Shown here: in pieces, positions 1 through 10,098 of the stretch
How positions within the stretch are numbered: position 1 is the first letter of the stretch
Layout of the letters: each line of letters begins with the position of its first letter
From: Liriodendron chinense
Taxonomy: Eukaryota > Streptophyta > Magnoliopsida > Magnoliales > Magnoliaceae
Direction: 5' to 3'
Assembly: GCA_003013855.2 (NCBI GenBank)
Contig: PVNU02000922.1
Coordinates: 682,001 to 746,000, forward strand
DNA: 64,000 bases
Translations under genes and position numbers: made by a program
The notes under the pieces: generated by a model
The model's database searches: none
Seen by the model: only the letters and a program-made list of their open reading frames with translations
Told to the model about the DNA's origin: nothing

Positions 1-328
1 TTATCCCCCATTCTCCACATGGGAGCTGAAAGGTGTGGGTCTTATCCCGCCACCGCTCGCAAAGGGCCGCGAGCATCATGCGGTTAGCATCATTATTGTG
101 GAAACGTAGGGTGAGGAGGCCAGCAAAAGGAGTACCATCCAGCACTCGTTCAAGCAAGGGCTGTGGATCCTTCATCCAGTCGTCCCAGCGATCCCTGGTA
201 CCTCGACCCTTGATAGCGGGAAGAGGTTGATGCTCCATAGCTAAGGAACACATGTGGTCCCCTCGGCGGACGATGAAGGAGGGATCATCTTCGTCAATTA
301 CTCGGTGACCCCTGGTACCATCCGCCAT
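1..328 (-). pseudogene. Antisense plant mobile domain (PMD) ORF, N-terminal part, cut by window edge
   Basis: The minus strand is open from an ATG at 328 to the left edge, giving about 109 residues. The protein begins MADGTRGHRVIDEDDPSF. Its last part, LCERWRDKTHTFQLPCGEWGI, matches the signature of the plant mobile domain (aminotransferase-like family), where a Leu-x-Glu-Arg-Trp-Arg segment is followed by Thr-His-Thr-Phe-x-Leu-Pro-Cys-Gly-Glu. PMD proteins occur as host nuclear proteins and inside plant transposons. Here the ORF lies antisense to, and upstream of, the polypurine tract and 3' LTR at 6521-8020, the position where Tat-type Ty3 elements carry an extra antisense ORF, so I assign it to that element. 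The visible part has no stop or frameshift. The rest is off the window, so whether it is intact is unknown. Confidence 0.72.
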
Positions 329-2840
329 TGAATCCTACAAGCTTGGCAAGGTAAGTCCCTATCCCTTTACCCGTTAAAATCCAAATTATCATCCAAGAAA
401 CCCATGGGATTGGACTCACATTCAAATGCAAAGTCTAAAGTCCAACTCCATGTGTCACTTAGGATATGTGTTGGGCCCATTGGAAAAAGTAAGGCCCACC
501 TTAAAGAAGGTTGCATGACATGCCTTAGGCAAGGAAAAGTCCATCATCCAAGGACACATTTTGGACAACACATGCACTCAAGTGCCATGAGATCATCAAA
601 GGATTTTAATTCACATGAAGCCCCTCTTCAAAGTCCATATGTGGCCAAGGATTGATCCATTTTTATGCCAAGGCCATGTTCCCCACTTAAGATGTTCCCA
701 TCTTTTTACACACATGCATGGACAAGTGGGAGGTAGAAAGGAAACGGGCCCCCAAGAGCAACCCAAATGCCTCATCTCAATGGATTGAAGAGAGCACATA
801 GCCCACTTTGAAGAATATGAGGACCCATTCATGGGTTAACCATGGGCAACTTTATGTGCCTCATCTTGATGAAAATTTTGACCATGAGAATACAACAAGG
901 AGGTCTACCCACAAACATATGAATCAAAGAAGCTAAGGGTAGAAAGTTGGTGCACATAGCCCACATGAAGAATCAAAGTTGAAAATGCCCATGAAAGGCA
1001 AGTTTGGGCAACTTATGTGCACCAACTTTTTCACCAAAAAGGAAACCATTTGAGCACAAAAGAGCATGGCTTGATGAGTCACCCGACCATCATAAATGGC
1101 TAAAAATGATACACATAGCCCACTTGAAGATCAAAATCCAAAATGTCCCTAAGCATGGGACAAGAATGGGCAACTTATGGGTATCATTCTTTCCCACAAA
1201 TTCAAAGAAAAATCACCCATACATGAGAATGATGGTGGATGATCCACCAAGCCCCAAAGGAAAAGGAGCTATGATTGTATGGATAGCTCACTTGAGGATC
1301 ATCCATTTGAGGTTGATAGCATTAGAGGGAAACTCTTGAGAATCACATTCCTACCACAAGGAAAACCATTTGAACTTAGTGAGATTGTTGGAACAACTCA
1401 CTCATGGGACTTGTAGATGACCAAGTAACTCAAGTCCTCCATCCATCAAAAGAGAAAAAAAAAAAAAGGATAAAAGAAAAATCCTACATGAACAAAGTGT
1501 AGTGGGGCACACATGGTGCACAAGTTTCAATGAAGGCCCAAAAGCCCATCCATATGAAGAAATTCTAAGGAACCCACCACACTTTTTACAAGGATGTACA
1601 TCATAATCAAGAAATGATGGAAGAGTTGGGCCACTTGTCCATAAAGGCCCAACTAGGAAAACTAGCCCACTTGAGATCCAAAATGAAGAATGGGCTAGTC
1701 ATCTTGGTCCATACACATGTGAAGAAAGATGGGGCCACCCAAAATGAGCCCCATGAACTCAAAACTTGAGATGGGCCCTACCATGCCCATGGGCCCAAAC
1801 CTTGAAAAGAAATGGAAAAGAAAGGAAGAGCATTAAGGAAAAATGACAAGGGTAAGAAAGCATGAGGGAGCCCAAAATGAAGCATTGGGCCCATCAAATA
1901 CACCAAGGGCCATGACTTCACTTTGAGCCCATTTGATACATATGAAAAGAGGCCCAACTCCCATGAAAAAGATAGAGTATTTTGCCATACACACTTGATG
2001 ACATGGCAAAATCACCCTTTACATACACATGAAGGGAGTGTGAAAATAAGAAAGAAAAAAATGAAGTGAAAAGCTTGCAATGTCCTTCTCCATGCACCAC
2101 CTTTGAAAAGGACTTGAGATCTAGAAAGTGGCCAAAAAGCACTTGGGCCCACCCTCACTCTTCTTGGAATAACTACATGGAAAAAGAAAAGAGTCATGAG
2201 AAGAGACAATGAAAAAGGAAAAGGATAAGAAAAGAGAAAGGAAGTGGTCCATACCTTTACCACTCACCAAAGAAGGACCACCTTGCTGTCCCAAAACTTC
2301 TCTAAGGCCCACCACTTGAAAGGAGCAAACAACCACCAAAGAAGAGAGAGAACTTGAAAAAGAGAGAGTATGAGAGAGAGAAGAGAGAGATTGCACGTTT
2401 GAGGGGGCAAGGGTGCCCCATGTTATATAGAAAAGGGGAGGGCACCCTTTTACCCACCCACTGAAGAGACCAGGAGGCAGAGACCGTCCGGGCGGCCCAT
2501 GGGAGGCCGTCCTAGCCCCTACCTACATGAAACGACCTCCCTCTCCCTCTCGTTGGGAAGAACTCCCCCTTGGGAAGGGTGGTTGCAAGTGAATCTTGTA
2601 CCTTCATGTAAGAATGAAGTGATGGAAGAGAATGGTGAGAAAAAAGAAGAGATCTCACCAAAATCTCATCTCATGAGAGATGGGTGAGAAATTAGCTTGA
2701 TGATGTGGAAAAGTTCCATGGAATTTTCAAGAAAAAGAAAGGAAAATTTGACTTGGTCAAACAATGATCTCAACCATCCAAGGATATGACCTGATGATCC
2801 GAACCATTCCAAGAAGAATTCCCATAATCTCCAACCTGGA
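329..2840. mobile_element. Non-coding spacer of the Tat-type element, upstream of the antisense ORF
   Basis: I see no coding region here. The stretch is rich in GGGCCCA- and CACATG-type words. From about 790 to 1200 it has three diverged copies of a roughly 160-bp unit, each with 'acatagcccac' followed by 'gggcaacttatg' (units start near 801, 958 and 1119). Positions 2341-2395 are GA-rich. A minus-strand TATA-like motif lies at about 2421-2432 and could serve the antisense PMD ORF, which would then have a leader of about 2 kb or an intron. Short ORFs are scattered and overlap on both strands. Confidence 0.5.
2421..2432 (-). promoter_or_regulatory. Possible TATA box for antisense transcription
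   Basis: Read on the minus strand, the sequence is CTATATAA, preceded by a purine/pyrimidine-skewed tract and followed by GA/CT-rich sequence. It is the clearest TATA-like motif between the antisense ORF start at 328 and the repeats at 2860. The link to that ORF is inference. Confidence 0.25.
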
Positions 2841-2865
2841 TTGCTGCTCTCATGTACATATTTTT

Positions 2866-3830
2866 GGTCCGAAGACCTTAAACTACGTCGGGATCAAGAT
2901 CCCGAGGGATTGTCAATAAAACCAGCATCGGTCTTCTTCAAGATCTGGTGGCTCCGGACATTTTCTAAAAAATAAAAAAAAAATATTTATGCATTTTCAG
3001 CACTTGCATGTACATATTTCTGGTCCGAAGACCTTAAACTACGTCGGGATCAACATCCCGAGGGATTTTAATAAAAACCAGCATCGATCCCAGTCTTTAA
3101 GACCAACATCGGATGATCTGGATCATTTCGAAAAATAAAAAAATATATCCCCAGCCCCTCTTTTAAAGTTTTTTGGTCCGAAGACCTTAAACTACGTCGG
3201 GATCAATATCCCGAGGGATTTTCAATAAAAGCCGGTGTAGGTCTTGATCAAGATCAGCTGACACCGGACATTTTTCAAAAGACAAAAAAAAATATGTTTG
3301 CCCCCTTTTGTACAGTTTTTGGTCCGAAGACCTTAAACTACGTCGGGAACAAAATCCCGAGAGATTTCCAATAAAAACCAGTGTCAATCCTGACCGTTCA
3401 AAATTGAGATTTTATGACCTGGAACAGTTTTCGAAAAATCACAAACAAGAATGTATTTTCAGCATGTACATATTTACGGTCCGAAGACCTTAAACTACAC
3501 TGGGATTAGTTTCTCGGGGGACCTTTCTCGCTTTTAACAAAAACCGGCATCGATCCCAGCCATTCGAGCCAGGATCTGATAACCTGGAACATTTTCAAAA
3601 ATACCAAAAAATTCTAAGCTTTCCATAAAAACCAGTGTTAATCTCGATTACTCAAGTTGAAGTCTGGAACTTTTTCAAAACAACAAAAAAATATATATAC
3701 AATATAAAACAAAAAAGTTTTCACCACCAGTTTCAACCCACCAATTTATCCCCAGCGGTCCGAAGACCTAAAACTACACTGGGATTAACTTCTCGGGGGC
3801 TTTCTTTCCTAACCTGTTCCGGACATGGCT
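2866..3830. repeat. About 155-bp tandem repeat, six copies, each with a short hairpin
   Basis: The word GGTCCGAAGACCTTAAACTA recurs with starts near 2866, 3022, 3175, 3321, 3478 and 3757, giving spacings of about 156, 153, 146, 157 and 279 bp. Right after it each of the first four units has an inverted repeat of the form TCGGGAT(C)...(G)ATCCCGA around a 2 to 6-nt loop. The remaining part of each unit (ataaaaaccagcatcgatcc and variants) is more diverged. The array lies in the spacer between the antisense ORF and the 3' LTR. Confidence 0.85.
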
Positions 3831-4334
3831 GACACTTGATCGTACGGGTGTCTAGAATCTTTTAAACAGGTAAGGGCTGAGGCGGGCAGAACTCCGCAAT
3901 CTTGTTCGTGTTGAACGCACCGTGATAGACAACCTTGATTTGGAAGTCGCTGTTGAATCTGACGGATGTTCCCTGGTCCTAAAACTCATGAAGGGGATTA
4001 AGGCTGTTGGGAGGTGGAGCGCACCCTCACGGAATTGTGAGCAACGTAAGGCCCCAAACTGGATTGACTAAGGGAAATGTGAGGATGTGGCTCATTTTGT
4101 GGCCGAAGGAGTCCGTCGGACGATACGTGGTCTATGTGCATTGCACATGAGGAACAGGCAACTTTGTGGGTGTGTTGACTGAAAACCCTCAAAATCTCCT
4201 CATCCGAAGATGTAAAACTACGGCACTTAACTGTGTGAGACTCGTCTTGCTCGCTGACGTAAATGGATCGGGTACCTTACCAGCAGTAGAAGCTGGAAGT
4301 GGATGAAAATTCCCACTTTTTTCCCTGCATTTCA

Positions 4335-4640
4335 GAAAAATCACAAAATACAAAAACATTACAAAATCACCTCTTCAAAAATCACAAAATATTTCCCCTT
4401 GCTTTTCAATCAAAAATTTGCAAAAATCACAAAAATATTTTCCTTGCTTTCAAATCAAATATTTCAAAAAATCACAAAATATTTCCCTTACTTTCGAACA
4501 AAATGTTATAAAAAATCACAAAACTATTTATCTCGCTTTTCAAAAGAAAATACTTCGAAAAACACAAAAATATTTCCTTTGCTTTCAGCCAAAAATTTTC
4601 AAAATCACAAAATATTTCCTGTGTTTTCAATAAACCGATC
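4335..4640. repeat. About 45-bp A-rich tandem repeat, seven copies
   Basis: The motif 'atcacaaaatatttcc' recurs near 4341, 4382, 4427, 4472, 4516, 4562 and 4605, a period of 43 to 46 bp, each followed by 'ttgctttcaa...caaaaatttc'. Because the period is a multiple of three, all three plus frames stay partly open and give low-complexity translations. I do not regard them as proteins. Confidence 0.85.
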
Positions 4641-5555
4641 TCTATCTTAACCACCCAGGTAAAGATTCGGACCACATATTTACAAAAAATCACAAAAATT
4701 ATCCCCAGCACTACAATTCAGGAGTCTTGAACTCCGCTCACTTCACAGTATGGGATGACGGATCCAATCGCACGCAAATTGGAATCTTGACCAAAACGGG
4801 CAACCAAATACCATCTCAATGACATTTATGCCCAGAAGAACATCTTGAAGTCAGATAACATCCTCGTACATTCTCATTAAGCAAAGAAACAGCATCTTGG
4901 GACGATGGACCTGATCGACCACGGGTCGGGATTTTGACCAACCCGCTGACCAAACATCCGCATAAAAAAGAAAAAACCCCAGGGAAGCACAACCCTGGAA
5001 GCAATAAGCTCAGAATTCTCTGCATCTCCAACAAAAGCAAAATCATCAAACTAAAAGAGAATGAGCCAAGCCATCCATTCATCATGCATCTCCATGCATC
5101 AGCATCCATTGCATCCATCATCATGTTTACCTGCTTTCAAAATAAAAGTCGGTTAGCCAAAGACCCCACAGGCATCCCTAGTGGAGGCGCATGCAAACCA
5201 GATTCCCATTTCAAAAAGACAAAAAATATATCTCTATTTGCAAATAAAAACCCCACGGAGTATCACTCCCCAGAGTGGGTGCCTTTTCAAAAATCTAAAA
5301 AAATACTTTCCCAGTAGAGCGTTCTGCCTCCAAAACACCAGGAGATCTTCCATATCTCTGGGTAGGAGCCAACGCAAAAATCAAATAAGATCCAATGTCT
5401 CGCGGTTTCCCCGAAGACCATCGGATCCAATGCACTCAAAGTACGGTCGAACTGAACTCCAGTGTCAGTGCGGTCGTACCACATGCCAAGATACAAAAGA
5501 TGAAAGCCAAAAGGCTCGGTCAGAGAAACCATTTGAACAGGTGGAAACGATGAAT
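4640..5555. mobile_element. Element spacer without a recognisable gene
   Basis: This is unique-looking, A-rich sequence between the 45-bp array and the 457-bp duplication. It includes a short CAT-rich stretch (about 5080-5125). Overlapping ORFs on both strands have no recognisable domain. Confidence 0.4.
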
Positions 5556-5559
5556 TGTA

Positions 5560-6470
5560 ACCCAAGTATCAAAATCAGCAGATTGGGTGGAAAGAGTTCA
5601 CCCGCACATACCTAGGCGTGGATGCCTGAAGTACCTTGACTGAGTCCAAGTCGGCGTAGTAGAATCCCGTAAGACTATCTGACGCAGGGCGTCTAACCAC
5701 TTTGACAGTCAAGCGAAACAAGTACTCCTGGAGTGATCTGGGAAAACATCAAACATCACACAATCAGTCTCAGGGTCAGTATCCTCGTAAGACTGTCGAC
5801 GCAGAGGCTCTGCTGTACCTTTCCGATGTTAGTACCGATCGGGAATGGAAGGGTTGCGATTGGGTACCCAGGTTGCAGCAAACTGCAGGGACAATCGCAA
5901 CGTTTTCTCCAAACTCTCGCGGTATGTGCGAGTTATCAATTTTCAGACAATCAACTGACTCAGATACAAAGGATAACAAAGATTCCAGACCATAATCAAG
6001 GAAAGAATGAATTGCAAACTAAGCATCGAAACCAGCAGATCGGGTGGAAAGAGTCCACCCGCACATACCTAGGCGTGGATGCCTGAAGTACCTTGACTGA
6101 GTCCAAGTCGGCGTAGTAGAATCTCGTAAGACTATCGGACGCAGGGCGTCTAACCACTTTGACAGTCAAGCGAAACAAGTACTCCTGGAGTGATCTGGGA
6201 AAACATCAAACATCACACAATCAATCACAGGGTCAGTAACCTCGTAAGACTGTCGACGCAGAGGCTCTGCTGTACCTTTCCGATGTTAGTACCGATCGGG
6301 AATGGAAGGGTTGCGATTGGGTACCCAGGTTGCAGCGCATGCAGGGACAATCGCAACGTTTTCTCCAAACTCCCGCAGTATGTGCGAGTGATCGATTTCC
6401 AAACGATCAACTGGCACATATGCAAAGGCAAGCAATGATTTCAGAACATGATCTATGAATGACCGGGTCA
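5560..6470. repeat. 457-bp direct duplication in the element spacer
   Basis: The block with 'cctaggcgtggatgcctgaa' starts at 5611 and again at 6068, an offset of 457 bp. The match extends through 'gtctaaccactttgacagtc', 'tactcctggagtgatctggg' and 'ccgatcgggaatggaagggt' with few differences. Two copies are complete or nearly so. The duplicated ORFs in both copies are shadows of the repeat. Confidence 0.9.
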
Positions 6471-6520
6471 GAAGTGGGGTGTCCACTCGCTTTGGCATTC
6501 AGTTGCACGCAACCTCTGCC

Positions 6521-6533
6521 AAAGAGGGGCATC
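6521..6533 (+). promoter_or_regulatory. Polypurine tract before the 3' LTR
   Basis: AAAGAGGGG followed by CATC sits directly before the LTR's TGTAGACACC. This is the expected position of the plus-strand primer in an LTR retrotransposon. It fixes the element's orientation as plus and identifies 6534-8020 as its 3' LTR. Confidence 0.75.
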
Positions 6534-6746
6534 TGTAGACACCCCACCTTCGGCTACACTGTTGGTAGAGAAAGCTGGATAAATGGAGGACCATACCCCC
6601 AAACCCTAAGTCCAAACTCACCCTTGTAAGCCCCATTACATAGCCCAGTTCAAGCCTGAACCCAGTTAACCCAGTCCTAAACACCGCCCTGAAAAACCCC
6701 CCATAAGAAAAGCCAGTCAAAAAATCCCAAAAAAGTCAAACTCACT

Positions 6747-6881
6747 GAGTCAACCCGCTGAGTTAACCCGCTGAGTCAGCCCGTCGAGTCAAAACACCGA
6801 GTCAAAACACCGAGTCAACCCGCCAAGTCAAACCACCGAGTCGACTCACTGAGTCAACTCACTGAGTCGACCAGCGAGTCC
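6747..6881 (+). promoter_or_regulatory. Array of 13-bp GAGTCA repeats in U3 (11 copies)
   Basis: Units of the form GAGTCAACCCGCT follow one another at 13-bp steps. Several junctions read CTGAGTCA, which matches the GCN4/AP-1-like core TGAGTCA recognised by plant bZIP proteins. The array ends about 110 bp before TATAAATA. The related solo LTR has nine units, so copy number changes. An enhancer role is inference. Confidence 0.6.
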
Positions 6882-6935
6882 AACAGCAGCCCCGAGGGAA
6901 CGGCCGTACTTGCTGGAAACCGAGGAGCGGCCGTA

Positions 6936-6960
6936 CGGGTGGCCCATAGCAGGCCACCCG
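6936..6960 (+). promoter_or_regulatory. Hairpin just upstream of the LTR TATA box
   Basis: Perfect 9-bp arms CGGGTGGCC and GGCCACCCG enclose the loop CATAGCA. The solo LTR at 34435-34459 has the arms CGGGCGGCC and GGCCGCCCG around the same loop, so one base pair changed on both sides and pairing was kept. Confidence 0.6.
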
Positions 6961-6992
6961 AGACAAATTACGCAATCTGCCATTGTCCGCTC

Positions 6993-7000
6993 TATAAATA
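6993..7000 (+). promoter_or_regulatory. LTR TATA box
   Basis: TATAAATA is followed by a pyrimidine-rich tract (ccccctccccttctc), typical of a plant core promoter. The same motif lies in the same context at 34493 in the other LTR copy. It would mark the U3/R boundary about 30 bp downstream. Confidence 0.7.
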
Positions 7001-8020
7001 CCCCCCTCCCCTTCTCATTTGAACACACCATCTAGCCGGAGAGAGCTCGCCCGTCTGAGTCACCCTTAGCCCATTTTTCCACCAAAGAGAGCCCGAGTGA
7101 GGAGAGTCTAGCCTTGGTCCAGCCCAGCCTGACCACTGGTCCAAGCCATCCAAGTCTTGATCCAGCCACTCGAAGCCAATCCTTGCGACACCTCCGTCCA
7201 CCCAGCTACTCTTTTCCAGCATCATCTCATTTGCATCTAGCATAAGTGCAACATTTACTTTTCTTCCAACCCCCCTGCTTCACTGCAAACACTTTGATTA
7301 TTCAAACACACCGCATGCATATCGCATAAAGCACCTGTCAGTTCGAGCGTATGCTCTGGGCTTGCCCGTTGTTGGAACCTGCCCATCAGAAACTCTTACT
7401 GTTCAGACCTGCATTCACGTACATATCACTATAAGCACTTTGAATATTCAAGCACACCGCATGCATATCGCATAAAGCACCTGTCAGTTCGAGCGTATGC
7501 TCTGGGCTTGCCCGTTGTTGGAACCTGCCCATCAGAAACTCTTACTGTTCAGACCCGCATTCATGCATCATGTCATCCATAAGAATATACGAGGATTAAA
7601 CTAGACTTTCAAGTATTCGATCGATTCTGTGAAGTAGAGACCGTACTTCGGTACGGGCAGTGTGTGGGGTGCTTAACCTCTTCCCACCCTGTAACCGTGA
7701 TCCCTTACCTTGAATCTCTGACCGCAGATCAACAGGAGTCATTTTAGAGGAAGGAATCTTCGGATTCCCTTCTCTAACGTTTCTACAGGGTCTAGCCGAC
7801 TGTAGATTCGAAGTAATTGGCTAGTGGCGACTCTGGTCTTATATAAACTCATTTAAACATATCCAGCTTAATACGACAACCAAACGAAACCCTCGAGAAC
7901 GAGGCAAGCCAGTGGCACAAACGGCGATTTCGCACTCACGCATCCTCATCTCCTTCTTTTCTGAAAGGAAAGGGAGAACAACGTCGTGTGGGAGCGCGAA
8001 AAAATCGGCGAGGGTCCACA

Positions 8021-8532
8021 CCATCTAATTGGATGGATCCGATTTTTGAACAGTTGGATAGGCCATTGGGGATTTCTCCTTGAAGCCTGTCATTGATTAG
8101 ATCAAGATTCTGAAGCCGGAAGAGCCGGCTGACTTCACGTGGGATTTCACCATGGAAGTTGTTGCTCGAGAGGTTGATACTCCTAAGGAAGGTGAGGTTA
8201 GCTATGTGAGGTGATATGGCCCCCACCAATCTGCAGGACCAAAGATTCAAGGCCACCCTTTGAGGATGTCGGCGACCGCATGTGACTCCTTCCTAGTTGC
8301 AGAAATGGAGGGAATCGTTCCATGAGCTGAAGACCCGAAAAGGATCTTTCGATATCTGATCCTTGAATGCGATCAAGGCGAGTCTATCCATCTCGTTTCC
8401 TAGGGCGGGGGACCCGATTCCATTCATGCATGGAAGAAGGAAGGCAAGGAGGAGTAATGACCACAATGTCCTTACACGGAAAAGCCAAAGCTTCATGCTT
8501 CTTAACATTGGGAGGGCTACAGAAAAAGGCAA
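8021..8532 (-). pseudogene. Truncated LRR receptor-like kinase pseudogene (5' end only)
   Basis: This is the N-terminal part of a protein like that of the gene at 21261-25818: a signal-peptide segment (LWSLLLLAFLLPCMNGIGSP), the LRR N-terminal cap (MDRLALIAFKDQISKDPFRVFSSWNDSLHFCN) and the first two to three LRRs (LTFLRSINLSSNNFHGEIPREV). The Trp after HFCN is a TAG stop (TGG in the intact copy), and one codon is lost just after 'PQRV'. Reading stops at 8021, exactly where the LTR ends. Similarity to the intact gene continues upstream to about 8610, so the promoter region was duplicated too. The remaining LRRs and kinase should lie left of this element's 5' LTR, outside the window. Confidence 0.9.
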
Positions 8533-8638
8533 ACAAAGAACAAATGCTAGTTAGCATGTGGTTGGGTGTTGCATTCTAACCTCGTCTATTTAGGACGCGG
8601 ATTTCCTGTGAAAGGCTTTAACGGGAAGTTCCTGTGTT

Positions 8639-9073
8639 GGGAATCTAGGTGGGGCCAATCGTGATGTTTGTGATAAATTCACGTCGTCCATTCGTTTCAC
8701 GAGATCATTTCAGGACATTAAACCAGAAATGAGCTAGATCTAAGACTTAAGTGGCCCGAAAAAGTGAGGATTGAACGTACACAGTTGAAATATTTGTAGG
8801 GCCACAAAAGTTTCGAACCAAGTTAATATTTATGTTTTCAGCTCATCCCAATAGGAATGACATTATGAACGGTATGGATGGCATATAAACATCACTATGG
8901 AACCTAGGGAGGTTTCAATGGTGGGAATTTCCCTACCCACCTTTTCCTTTAGTGCGGCCCACTTGAGCCTTGGATCCGCTAATTTTTGGCCGAACATCCT
9001 AAAATTATCTTACAAAACGGATGGATGGTGTGGATTTATCACAAACATCACGGCGGGCCCCACCTAGATTCCC
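8639..9073. mobile_element. MITE with terminal inverted repeats (GATGT/CCGTCCAT group)
   Basis: The left end GGGAATCTAGGTGGGGCC is matched by the right end read in reverse. Pairing continues inward for well over 50 bp (gatgtttgtgataaat on both arms). The 435-bp element is non-coding and nearly a foldback along its whole length. I could not find a convincing TSD, so the superfamily is assigned only by likeness to the 9-bp-TSD copies elsewhere in the window. Confidence 0.75.
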
Positions 9074-9082
9074 AAACGAGAA

Positions 9083-9375
9083 GAGTTTTATTGCAATAGC
9101 CCTGAGCTGTGGCTATTTTTACTAAAAGTCCAATTTCTCGTCCAACTCATCTTTTTCGGGCTTTTGATGAGAAATTGAAAATTTTACAATCGAGAATGCC
9201 CCTCTGACCACCATGTGCTCAGGGGGGATCCATAGTGCCCATGGGGAATCAGTAGGAGGGGCTTTTTCGACCATAAATTTTTAATTTCTCATCAAAAGGC
9301 CAAAAAAGATGGACCAAACGAGAAATTGGACTTTAGTAAAAATAACGACACCTCAAGGCTATTGCAGTAAAACTC
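9083..9375. mobile_element. Foldback MITE, family GAGTTTTAYTGC, copy 1
   Basis: The left end GAGTTTTATTGCAATAGCC mirrors the right end GGCTATTGCAGTAAAACTC. Inverted arms of about 100 bp include 'ttactaaaagtccaatttctcg' words on both sides. There is no ORF. A second copy lies at 9544-9862. No clear TSD was found. Confidence 0.8.
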
Positions 9376-9543
9376 TCATGACAACATATCAACTGTCAAT
9401 CTAGCAAGGCATATTTTGTTTTGCACTAGCCTCACACGTTAGGAAGAGAACACATGTGCATGATTTTGACTGGGTTCTTGTTCGTGGGACACATGGTGGA
9501 TCTTGAGTCGCATGATGAAGGTAAAATCAACTCCTATGATAAA

Positions 9544-9862
9544 GGGAGTTTTACTACAATAGCCCTAAGGTGTGGCTATTTTTACTAAAAGTCCAATTTC
9601 TTGTCTAGTCCATCTTTTTGAGCCTTTTGACGAGAAGTTAAAAATTTATGGTCGAAAATGTCCCTCTGATCGATTCTCCCTGGGCACTATGGATTCTCCC
9701 TAGGCATTGTAGATTCCCCTAGAACACATGGTGGTCAGAGGGGCATTCTCGACCGTAAAATTTTCAATTTCTCGTCAAAAGCTCGAAAAATATGAGCCAG
9801 ACAAGAAATTGAACTTTTAGTAAAAGTAGCCACAGCTTAGGGCTATTGCAGTAAAAATCCCC
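9544..9862. mobile_element. Foldback MITE, family GAGTTTTAYTGC, copy 2
   Basis: The ends GGGAGTTTTACTACAATAGCC and its near-inverse (ggctattgcagtaaaaatcccc) flank arms related to copy 1. The central part differs: it carries 'gattctccctgggcac' twice in diverged form. Having two copies within 500 bp supports a real family. Confidence 0.8.
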
Positions 9863-10098
9863 GTTGTCACTTGGAAATTGTACATTATTGTATATTAACT
9901 GATCAACTTATACAGTCGGAGTTTGGACCCAGTGTTGATAAATCATCATATAATGAAAATCATGATTGGATGCATAATCCGAACCACCCCATCCATGGTT
10001 TGGGAAACCAATGGCTATAAAATAGAAGACTAACAAATAGATTGATTTTGATAGATCATCTGTTGAGTGTGATTTAGACAATGTAGTCGGTGAAATGG

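Larger units (their letters stand above)
6534..8020 (+). mobile_element. 3' LTR of Tat-type Ty3 retrotransposon (family L1487)
   Basis: The LTR starts TGTAGACACCCCACC and ends GGGTCCACA. A second, near-identical copy at 34045-35546 has a perfect 5-bp TSD, which fixes both ends. Inside, in order, are an array of 13-bp GAGTC repeats, a GC-rich hairpin, TATAAATA at 6993-7000, and a 146-bp internal duplication (copies start at 7331 and 7477, marked by 'gcacctgtcagttcgagcg'). The final part contains 'ggctagtggcgactctgg', similar in my memory to the region before the LTR end in other Tat/Athila elements. The LTR inserted into an LRR kinase pseudogene, whose sequence resumes at 8021. The 5' part of the element is outside the window. 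Confidence 0.9.

Noticed and set aside
1833..2396. Overlapping minus-strand ORFs rich in Phe, Leu and Ser
   Set aside because: They are translations of the GA-rich strand; there is no domain or consistent start context.
4299..4711. Several overlapping ORFs of 70 to 115 codons on both strands
   Set aside because: They follow a 45-bp tandem repeat whose period is a multiple of three, so every frame is partly open. Translations are low-complexity Lys/Phe/Asn sequence without a domain.
5181..6438. ORFs of 60 to 144 codons
   Set aside because: They are repeated with the 457-bp duplication in different frames, overlap on both strands and have no domain.
8639..9073. 9-bp TSD AACGGGAAG/AACGAGAAG around this MITE
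   Set aside because: The left copy lies several bases outside the inverted repeat end while the right one adjoins it, so the match is not in the proper place.
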